Below, in pieces: positions 1 to 5,084 of a stretch of DNA of 5,084 nt (within the stretch, counting starts at the first letter, position 1; every line of letters starts with the position of its first letter). The stretch comes from Gammaproteobacteria bacterium (lineage in GTDB: Bacteria > Pseudomonadota > Gammaproteobacteria > Eutrophobiales > Eutrophobiaceae), in the NCBI GenBank assembly GCA_015661095.1, contig JACVQI010000154.1, positions 1 through 5,084 on the forward strand, read 5' to 3'. Both the position numbers and the translations under genes were made by a program. A model generated the notes under the pieces. The model was not told the DNA's origin and ran no database searches. It saw only the letters and a program-made list of their open reading frames with translations.

Positions 1-1333
1 ACAGACCATCGAAATATTTTCCGGCAAACCCTGGCTGGTGATGAGCGTCATTTGTATCTGTCTGTTCATCGGCGCCATGGGCAAATCCGCACAGGTGCCA
101 TTGCATGTCTGGTTGCCGGATTCCATGGAGGGCCCGACCCCCATCTCCGCCCTGATCCATGCGGCCACCATGGTGACAGCCGGTATCTTCATGGTGGCCA
201 GGATGTCGCCGTTATTCGAATATTCGGAAACGGCCCTGAGTTTCATCCTGGTGATTGGTGCGACCACGGCCTTTTTCATGGGCTTGCTGGGACTGGTGCA
301 ACACGACATCAAACGCGTGGTGGCCTACTCGACCCTGTCGCAACTGGGTTATATGGCAGTGGCCCTGGGCGCATCCGCTTACGCGGCGGCCATTTTCCAT
401 CTCTTCACCCACGCCTTTTTCAAGGCCTTGCTGTTCCTCGGCGCCGGTTCGGTGATTATCGCCATGCACCATGAGCAGGACATGCGCAAAATGGGCGGTC
501 TGTACCGGTACCTGCCGATCACCTGGATCACCAGCCTGTTCGGTACTCTGGCATCAATTGGGTTCCCGCTGACCTCGGGTTTCTTTTCCAAGGACGGTAT
601 TATCGAGGCCGTGCATCATGCGCATCGCTTCGGTTCCGGCTATGCCTACGCAGCCGTTCTGTCCGGCGTGTTTATCACGGCCCTGTACTCCTTCCGCATG
701 TTTTTCCTGACCTTCCACGGTAAAGAGCGCGTAGACAAACATACGGCGGAACATCTGCATGAGACGCCATGGGTGGTGACCATCCCGCTGATAGTGCTGG
801 CGGTCCCGTCACTGATTATCGGCGGTTTCTACGTCGGCCCGATGTTGTTCCAGGGTTATTTTCAGGAAGCGATCCGGGTCTTGCCGGAACATGATGTGCT
901 GGCAATCCTCGGTGAGGAATATCACGGCATCTGGCGGTTCACTCTGCATGCCTTTGCCAATGCCCCCGTCTACCTGGCGCTGGCGGGTGTACTGACGGCT
1001 TACCTGCTGTACATCAAGTACACTGATGTTCCGGAGAAACTCGCGCGGATGTTCAAACCCGTTTACCTGACCCTGGTCAACAAATACTGGTGTGACGCCT
1101 TCAATCAAAAGGTCTTCGCCGGCGGCGCCAGAAACATCGGTCAGTTGCTGTATCGTATGGGGGATGTGAAGGTGATCGATGGGATCCTGGTTGACGGTAC
1201 CGCCGCGGCGGTGCGCTGGATCTCGAGCGTCGTCCGCACCCTGCAATCCGGATATCTGTACGATTATGCCTTTGCCATGATCATCGGTTTACTGTTACTA
1301 CTTGGAGTTTTTGTACATGGTATTTTCAGTTAA
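1..1333 (+). CDS. nuoL: NADH-quinone oxidoreductase subunit L, 5'-truncated by the window edge
   Basis: Largest antiporter-like subunit of the complex I membrane arm in the inner membrane; it translocates protons and sits at the distal end of the arm. The frame is open from base 2, giving 443 codons before TAA at 1331-1333. The first in-frame GTG/ATG (38, 41) are internal, because the preceding codons already read as NuoL. By alignment from memory to E. coli NuoL about 200 N-terminal residues are missing, so the full protein should be near 640 aa. Visible channel residues, with E. coli equivalents: Lys in GKSAQ at 83-85 (K229), His at 158-160 (H254), Asp of QHDIKR at 305-307 (D303), His at 398-400 and 410-412 plus Lys at 422-424 in FHLFTHAFFK (H334, H338, K342), and Lys-Asp of FFSKD at 590-595 (about K399-D400). 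The C-terminal ~100 residues contain the expected lateral amphipathic helix and a last hydrophobic anchor segment. No frameshift or missing key residue is seen. NuoM and NuoN follow in canonical order. Confidence 0.97.
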   Translation, partial: QTIEIFSGKPWLVMSVICICLFIGAMGKSAQVPLHVWLPDSMEGPTPISALIHAATMVTAGIFMVARMSPLFEYSETALSFILVIGATTAFFMGLLGLVQHDIKRVVAYSTLSQLGYMAVALGASAYAAAIFHLFTHAFFKALLFLGAGSVIIAMHHEQDMRKMGGLYRYLPITWITSLFGTLASIGFPLTSGFFSKDGIIEAVHHAHRFGSGYAYAAVLSGVFITALYSFRMFFLTFHGKERVDKHTAEHLHETPWVVTIPLIVLAVPSLIIGGFYVGPMLFQGYFQEAIRVLPEHDVLAILGEEYHGIWRFTLHAFANAPVYLALAGVLTAYLLYIKYTDVPEKLARMFKPVYLTLVNKYWCDAFNQKVFAGGARNIGQLLYRMGDVKVIDGILVDGTAAAVRWISSVVRTLQSGYLYDYAFAMIIGLLLLLGVFVHGIFS

Positions 1334-1336
1334 TGA

Positions 1337-1427
1337 AGTGAAGGGGATTAGGCTGAAGGGGTTTAGGCTGAAGAATGAAAACCTTCAGTCTTCAGCCTTC
1401 AGTCTAAAGATTACAGCCTTCAGTCTT
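1337..1427. repeat. Heptameric fold-back repeat between nuoL and nuoM
   Basis: The right half is a run in 7-bp register from 1383 to 1427: cttcagt, cttcagc, cttcagt, then two degenerate units (ctaaaga, ttacagc), then cttcagt and ctt. A 13-bp segment, 1393-1405, recurs exactly at 1414-1426, 21 bp (three units) apart. The left half carries the reverse complement, gctgaag, at 1352-1358 and 1367-1373, but spaced 15 bp apart. Its 15-bp units are 1337-1351, 1352-1366 (12 of 15 identical) and a decayed third at 1367-1381. The halves can pair: 1365-1373 with 1390-1398 (9 bp perfect), and 1350-1358 with 1418-1426 (9 pairs including one G-U). No open frame of note crosses the gap. Short heptanucleotide intergenic repeats are known in other bacteria, for example the STRR sequences of cyanobacteria. 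Placing this element in any such family is inference. Confidence 0.85.
1366..1390 (+). other. Potential RNA stem-loop in the nuoL-nuoM gap
   Basis: Bases 1366-1373 can pair with 1383-1390 over eight positions (one G-U in RNA) around a 9-nt A-rich loop. A competing 9-bp perfect stem uses the next heptad, 1365-1373 with 1390-1398, and has a 16-nt loop. Neither is followed by a run of T, so it does not look like an intrinsic terminator. A structure that modulates nuoL/nuoM mRNA processing or relative expression is possible, but nothing here shows that it acts. It may simply be a by-product of the repeat. Confidence 0.4.
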
Positions 1428-1451
1428 GTTTAGATAATGTTTGAGAACATG
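1428..1451 (+). promoter_or_regulatory. nuoM translation start region without a clear Shine-Dalgarno
   Basis: An in-frame TAG at 1431-1433 prevents any start upstream of ATG 1437. Nothing purine-rich lies at normal distance before 1437; the sequence there is the end of the CTTCAG repeat followed by gtttagata. A second in-frame ATG at 1449 would give a protein beginning MPILSLLIWAPILGG. That aligns better with the short E. coli NuoM N-terminus as I recall it, but its only purine motif (gaga at 1443-1446) is too close to be a good binding site. The start is therefore uncertain between residues 1 and 5 of the call. Confidence 0.5.
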
Positions 1452-2954
1452 CCAATACTGAGTCTGTTAATCTGGGCGCCGATCCTGGGTGGCATCTGGG
1501 TGCTTTACGCCGGCGATCGGCAGGAGACCACCGTCAAGTATTTCAGTCTGGCGGTGTCCATACTGGTATTCGTCCTGTCGCTGTTTCTGCTGGATGGTTT
1601 CGACGTCAATACACATGAAATGCAGTTTGTCGAACAGACCGTCTGGATCGAGAGCTTTAATATTTATTACCGGCTCGGTATTGACGGTATTTCCCTGCCG
1701 TTGATACTGCTGACCACCTTCATGACCATCCTGGTGATCATTTCCGGGTGGGAGGTCATCGAAACTCGTATCTCCCAATATATGGCGTCCTTCCTGTTTC
1801 TGGAAGGATTCATGCTGGGAACATTCTCCTCGCTGGATGCCATCCTGTTTTATTTTTTCTGGGAAGCGATGCTGATCCCCATGTTCCTGATCATCGGCGT
1901 CTGGGGCGGCGCCCGCAGGGTCTATGCCACCATCAAGTTTTTCCTGTATACCTTCCTCGGTTCGGTATTCATGCTGGTCGCGCTGCTGTATCTGTACTCA
2001 CAGGCGGGTAGTTTCAATATTCTGGATCTGCACGCGTTGCATTTGTCGATGACGGAGCAACAGTTGATATTCATCGCGTTTCTGCTGGCATTCGCGGTCA
2101 AGGTACCCATGTGGCCGGTACATACCTGGTTGCCGGATGCCCATGTCGAGGCCCCGACCGGCGGCTCGGTCATCCTCGCCGCGATCCTGCTGAAGATGGG
2201 CGGTTACGGCTTTTTGCGTTTCAGTCTGCCGATTACACCGGATGCCAGTATCGCCCTGGCGGATTTCATGATCGCATTGTCTCTGATTGCCATCGTCTAC
2301 ATCGGTTTTGTCGCTCTGGTGCAGCAGGACATGAAGAAGTTGATCGCCTATTCATCGATCTCGCATATGGGCTTCGTCACGCTGGGATTTTTTATCGGCT
2401 TTCAGATTTATACAAACACCGGCAGTACCGCCGGGGCGGTAATGGCGATGGAAGGCGGTATGATGCAGATGATCTCGCATGGTTTCATCTCCGGGGCCTT
2501 GTTCCTGTGCGTCGGCGTGATGTATGACCGCATGCATAGCCGCGAGATCAACGCCTATGGCGGCGTCGTCAATACCATGCCGAAATTCGCGGCCCTGATG
2601 ATGCTGTTCGCCATGGCCAATTCCGGACTGCCGGGGACCTCCGGTTTCGTCGGCGAGTTTCTGGTGATCCTGAGCAGCTTCCAGGCCAGCCCCTGGATCG
2701 CCATGCTGGCGGCGACCATCCTGATCCTGGGAGCTGCCTATACGCTGTGGATGTACAAGCGGGTTATTTTCGGTGACATCGCCAATGAGCATGTTGCTGA
2801 ACTGAAGGATATATCCAGCCGCGAAGGCTTGATCCTGGCGCTGCTGGCGATTGTGGTTTTGTTATTCGGCATCTGGCCGGCGCCTTTGTTCGAACTCATG
2901 CATACGAGTATCGAACATCTGTTTGAGCATGCCATACAATCGAAACTGGGTTGA
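1437..2954 (+). CDS. nuoM: NADH-quinone oxidoreductase subunit M
   Basis: Middle antiporter-like subunit of the complex I membrane arm, carrying one of the proton paths. It has 505 codons, close to the ~509 aa of E. coli NuoM, and is hydrophobic throughout, consistent with the family's 14 membrane helices. Key residues are present: Glu143 in FYFFWEAMLIP (E. coli E144), Lys222 in FAVKVPMWP (K234), Lys253 in ILLKMGGYG (K265), His310 in SSISHMGFV, His348 in QMISHGF, and Glu407 in SGFVGEFLV (E407). The signature HTWLPDAHVEAPTGGS follows Lys222. The stretch between His310 and His348 is about 12 residues longer than in E. coli, containing a Gly/Thr/Ala-rich loop near residues 326-340. The TGA stop lies 2 bp before nuoN, implying co-transcription and probable coupling. 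The start is chosen as the first ATG after an in-frame TAG; ATG 1449 is an alternative. Confidence 0.97.
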   Translation: MFENMPILSLLIWAPILGGIWVLYAGDRQETTVKYFSLAVSILVFVLSLFLLDGFDVNTHEMQFVEQTVWIESFNIYYRLGIDGISLPLILLTTFMTILVIISGWEVIETRISQYMASFLFLEGFMLGTFSSLDAILFYFFWEAMLIPMFLIIGVWGGARRVYATIKFFLYTFLGSVFMLVALLYLYSQAGSFNILDLHALHLSMTEQQLIFIAFLLAFAVKVPMWPVHTWLPDAHVEAPTGGSVILAAILLKMGGYGFLRFSLPITPDASIALADFMIALSLIAIVYIGFVALVQQDMKKLIAYSSISHMGFVTLGFFIGFQIYTNTGSTAGAVMAMEGGMMQMISHGFISGALFLCVGVMYDRMHSREINAYGGVVNTMPKFAALMMLFAMANSGLPGTSGFVGEFLVILSSFQASPWIAMLAATILILGAAYTLWMYKRVIFGDIANEHVAELKDISSREGLILALLAIVVLLFGIWPAPLFELMHTSIEHLFEHAIQSKLG

Positions 2955-2959
2955 CCATG
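2948..2959 (+). promoter_or_regulatory. nuoM-nuoN junction and nuoN start choice
   Basis: The nuoM stop TGA is at 2952-2954. A TTG at 2951 overlaps it (ttga) and could in principle start nuoN, but ATG at 2957 is preferred. It is the stronger codon, has a weak ggg at 2948-2950 six bases upstream, and gives an N-terminus (MTLTTELALLAPE) resembling the short MTIT-type start of E. coli NuoN. Such tight spacing suggests translation of nuoN depends on ribosomes finishing nuoM. Confidence 0.65.
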
Positions 2960-4393
2960 ACACTGACAACTGAACTTGCGTTATTAGCACCGGAGATTGC
3001 CTTGCTGATCATGACCAGTATCGTGCTGGTCGTGGATAGCCTGTATGACAATCCAGATCGTGTCCTCACCTACAAGCTGTCGCAACTCGCCCTGATCATT
3101 ACCACGGGCCTGGTGCTGTTGCAGTTCCCGGAGGTCAGCACCCATATAATGAGTGGCCACTTCGTCAGTGATCCCATGAGCGCGATCCTGAAAATCGTCC
3201 TCGGCTTAATGACGCTGATCGTGTTCTTTTATTCCTACGATTATCTGCTGGAGCATGAGTTACTCAAGGGTGAATATTTTATCCTGATGCTGTTCGCGGT
3301 ACTGGGGATGCAAATCATGATTTCCGCCAACAGCCTGCTGACGGTGTATCTGGGGCTGGAATTATTATCCCTGGCACTCTATGCCATGGTGGCCATGAAC
3401 CGCACGTCTGCGGTCGCCACGGAAGCCGCCATGAAGTATTTTGTGCTCGGCGCTCTGGCATCTGGCATGTTGTTATATGGCATTTCCATGTTATATGGCG
3501 TTTCCGGAACCCTGGAGCTGCCGGCCCTGGCAACCTATCTCGGCGCCCAGACTGAAGCCAATCTGTTGCTGGTGTTCGGCCTGGTATTCATCGTCGTCGG
3601 GCTCGCTTTCAAACTGGGGGCCGTGCCATTTCACATGTGGGTGCCTGATGTCTATCAGGGCTCGCCAACCTCAGTCACCTTGTTTATCGGCACCGCGCCG
3701 AAGATAGCCGCCTTTGCCATGGCCATCCGCCTGCTGGCCGACGGTTTGCAGCCCCTGGCTGGTGACTGGCAGGGTATGTTGATTGTGCTTGCGGTCTTAT
3801 CCATGGCCGGTGGCAATCTCATCGCCATCTCGCAAAGCAATATCAAACGCATGCTGGCCTATTCAACCATCGCCCATGTCGGTTTCCTGATGCTGGGACT
3901 GATCAGCGCGAATCAAACAGGTTATGCCAGTGCCATGTTCTACGTGATCGTCTATACGTTGATGAGCATGGGTTCCTTCGGTATGGTCATCCTGCTGGGC
4001 CGGAACGGGCATGAGGCAGATAACCTGGATGATTTCAAAGGGCTGGCCGAACGCAGTCCCTGGTTTGCCTTCATCATGCTGATCCTGATGTTTTCCATGG
4101 CCGGGGTGCCGCCGTTTATCGGCTTCTGGGCCAAGTGGTTCGTCATCAAGGAAGTCATCGCCGCCGGTCATCTCTGGGTCGCGGCGCTGGCGGTGATCTT
4201 CTCCGTGGTGGGCGCCTATTATTATCTGCGCATCGTCAAGCTCATGTTCTTCGACAAACCCGTGCAGATGACGGCCATCAAATCCTCCCAGGAAATGCGC
4301 ATGGTGCTTAGCCTGAATGGGCTGGCGATCCTGATACTGGGATTCATGCCCGGCTTTTTAATGACGCTTTGTATAGAAGCAATGGGCTTTTAA
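2957..4393 (+). CDS. nuoN: NADH-quinone oxidoreductase subunit N
   Basis: Antiporter-like membrane subunit of complex I, located nearest the hydrophilic arm of the three, with one proton path. It has 478 codons from ATG 2957, against 485 in E. coli. Counting from that ATG, the conserved charged residues are Glu135 in YLGLELLSLALY (E. coli E133), Lys219 in LAFKLGAVPFHMW (K217), Lys249 in GTAPKIAAF (K247) and Lys393 in GFWAKWFV (K395). The signature MWVPDVYQGSPTSV follows Lys219 and SNIKRMLAYSTIAHVG lies near residue 300. Near the C-terminus GAYYYLRIVKLMFFD is typical of the family. It is the last gene of the nuo operon here; the next gene is convergent. An 18-bp tandem near-repeat at 3471-3506 encodes the LLYGIS-MLYGVS segment. 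No break or missing residue is seen. Confidence 0.97.
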   Translation: MTLTTELALLAPEIALLIMTSIVLVVDSLYDNPDRVLTYKLSQLALIITTGLVLLQFPEVSTHIMSGHFVSDPMSAILKIVLGLMTLIVFFYSYDYLLEHELLKGEYFILMLFAVLGMQIMISANSLLTVYLGLELLSLALYAMVAMNRTSAVATEAAMKYFVLGALASGMLLYGISMLYGVSGTLELPALATYLGAQTEANLLLVFGLVFIVVGLAFKLGAVPFHMWVPDVYQGSPTSVTLFIGTAPKIAAFAMAIRLLADGLQPLAGDWQGMLIVLAVLSMAGGNLIAISQSNIKRMLAYSTIAHVGFLMLGLISANQTGYASAMFYVIVYTLMSMGSFGMVILLGRNGHEADNLDDFKGLAERSPWFAFIMLILMFSMAGVPPFIGFWAKWFVIKEVIAAGHLWVAALAVIFSVVGAYYYLRIVKLMFFDKPVQMTAIKSSQEMRMVLSLNGLAILILGFMPGFLMTLCIEAMGF

Positions 4394-4479
4394 AAACAGT
4401 AAAATGTTTAAAGTTAAAAGTTGAAAGTAAAAGGAGCAATGAACTTATACTTTATACTTTGAACTTTTCACTTTCCACT
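4394..4479. repeat. A+T-rich heptameric inverted repeat at the nuoN/psd convergent junction
   Basis: The left side has heptads aaagtta (4410-4416), aaagttg (4417-4423) and aaagtaa (4424-4430). The right side has the opposite-strand unit ACTTTNN four times in perfect register: actttat (4449-4455), actttga (4456-4462), acttttc (4463-4469) and actttcc (4470-4476), then act. Arms 4410-4432 and 4452-4474 are reverse complements at 20 of 23 positions, with a 19-nt spacer. The right arm runs into psd, covering its stop codon (4468-4470) and the last two codons. Being very A+T-rich and between convergent genes, it could end transcription from either side, but it lacks the G+C-rich stem and T tract of a standard intrinsic terminator, so that role is speculative. 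No other terminator is visible in the gap. Confidence 0.8.
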
Positions 4480-5084
4480 GGCGATTTTCGCCATCGCCTG
4501 CCCCATTATCACCTGATCATCAGCCTTTAACTGCTCCAGCCATTCAATACGGCCGGGTTCGAATAACAGGATCACGGTGGAGCCCATATTGAAGCGCCCC
4601 AGTTCCGCACCCCGGTCCAGTCTTACCGCGCGGTTGGCATCGAGATAATCCCATATCCGCCGCTCCCGTACAGATGCCGGCGTGATCTGACCGGCCCAGA
4701 CCGTGGCCATGCTGCCGACGAAGATCGCGCCCACCAGTATGACCGCCATCAACCCGGCATTGGTACGAATGATAGTAATCAGCCTTTCATTCCGGGCATA
4801 GAGGTTCGGTACACAGCGGCTGGTGGCGCGGTTCACCGAGAACAGCCGCCCCGGCACATAAATCATTCTGGTTAACTGGCCGGAAGCGGGCATATGGATG
4901 CGATGGTAATCCCGGGGAGACAGGTAGAGGGTGGCGAATTTTCCGTCTCGAAAACTGTTGACCAGTTGTTCGTCGCCGGCGAGCAGGCTGGCCAGATCAT
5001 AGGTGTGGCCCTTGGCCTGCAGTATAGCGGTCTCCTCGATGTTGCCGATCTGGCTGATGCTGCCATCCACCGGACTGACAACCA
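4468..5084 (-). CDS. psd: Phosphatidylserine decarboxylase proenzyme, N-terminal part outside the window
   Basis: Membrane-associated pyruvoyl enzyme that converts phosphatidylserine to phosphatidylethanolamine. The frame is open to the right edge. GTG at 5070 is not the start: it encodes Val of the conserved SPVDG motif and the preceding codons (VVSP) continue the family sequence. Counting from that Val as residue 1, Asp2 (5065-5067) and His59 in DYHRIHMP (4894-4896) match E. coli D90 and H147 with identical spacing, and Ser164 in MGST (4579-4581) matches S254. About 85 N-terminal residues are missing. Other family motifs include QAKGHTYDL, MIYVPGRLFSVN, VPNLYARNER and VGSMATVWAGQITP. The C-terminus is short, 37 residues from the cleavage Ser to the end, against about 69 in E. 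coli. The stop and last two codons lie in the heptameric repeat. The gene is tail-to-tail with nuoN and separated by 74 bp, so it is not part of the nuo operon. Confidence 0.96.
   Translation of the reverse strand, partial: VVSPVDGSISQIGNIEETAILQAKGHTYDLASLLAGDEQLVNSFRDGKFATLYLSPRDYHRIHMPASGQLTRMIYVPGRLFSVNRATSRCVPNLYARNERLITIIRTNAGLMAVILVGAIFVGSMATVWAGQITPASVRERRIWDYLDANRAVRLDRGAELGRFNMGSTVILLFEPGRIEWLEQLKADDQVIMGQAMAKIASGK
4579..4584 (-). other. Gly-Ser self-cleavage site of Psd
   Basis: These two codons encode the Gly-Ser of the MGST motif (LGST in E. coli). In this family the proenzyme cuts itself between Gly and Ser, and the Ser becomes the N-terminal pyruvoyl group of the small alpha chain. 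The predicted alpha chain here is about 37 residues. The Met replacing Leu before Gly is a conservative change, and the residues needed for the reaction are present. Confidence 0.9.

Noticed and set aside
38..43. GTG/ATG as the start of nuoL
   Set aside because: The frame is open to the window edge and codons before 38 are in the NuoL reading frame. The conserved GKSAQ motif would be only 16 residues in, far too close to the start, so this is an internal position.
809..1246. Long minus-strand open frame inside nuoL
   Set aside because: It is a shadow of the nuoL codon pattern, with no recognisable family and no start signal. Similar antisense frames inside nuoM and nuoN were left out for the same reason.
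1337..1430. CRISPR array in the nuoL-nuoM gap
   Set aside because: The units are 7 and 15 bp with no unique spacers, and no cas genes are nearby.
4480..4492. Small hairpin ggcga-ttt-tcgcc as a terminator for the nuo operon
   Set aside because: It is a 5-bp stem lying inside the psd coding region, with no T tract after it in either direction.
5068..5070. GTG as the start of psd
   Set aside because: It encodes the Val of the conserved SPVDG motif, which carries the catalytic Asp about 90 residues into the E. coli protein. Codons upstream continue the match.

Overview
The window is a piece of a bacterial chromosome, most likely gammaproteobacterial. It carries the 3' end of the nuo operon, which encodes respiratory complex I (proton-pumping NADH:ubiquinone oxidoreductase), and then a convergent phospholipid synthesis gene, psd. 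The lineage is inferred from how closely the visible NuoL, NuoM, NuoN and Psd match the Escherichia coli families as I remember them, and from the canonical L-M-N order. I cannot name a genus.

Layout: nuoL runs in from the left edge without its first ~200 codons and stops at 1333. A 103-bp gap with a striking repeat follows. nuoM fills 1437-2954, and nuoN follows after only 2 bp (2957-4393). A 74-bp, very A+T-rich gap holds a second repeat of different sequence. psd lies on the minus strand from 4468 to beyond the right edge, with its 5' part outside the window.

NuoL, NuoM and NuoN are the three antiporter-like subunits of the complex I membrane arm. Each keeps the buried Lys/Glu (or Lys/Asp) and His residues expected of a working proton channel, and the visible part of NuoL also has the C-terminal region that forms the long lateral helix. 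All look intact and functional. Psd keeps its Asp-His-Ser triad and the Gly-Ser self-cleavage site. It makes phosphatidylethanolamine and has no direct role in complex I beyond being a membrane-lipid enzyme encoded next door.

The genes are ordinary housekeeping genes and I see no new enzymatic system. The least explained content is in the two intergenic gaps. Both hold short tandem repeats with a 7-bp period (CTTCAGY in one, ACTTTNN in the other), and in both the repeat is followed or preceded by its own reverse complement, so each can fold back. The second element supplies the stop codon and last two residues of Psd. The first ends about ten bases from the nuoM start and leaves no recognisable Shine-Dalgarno sequence there.
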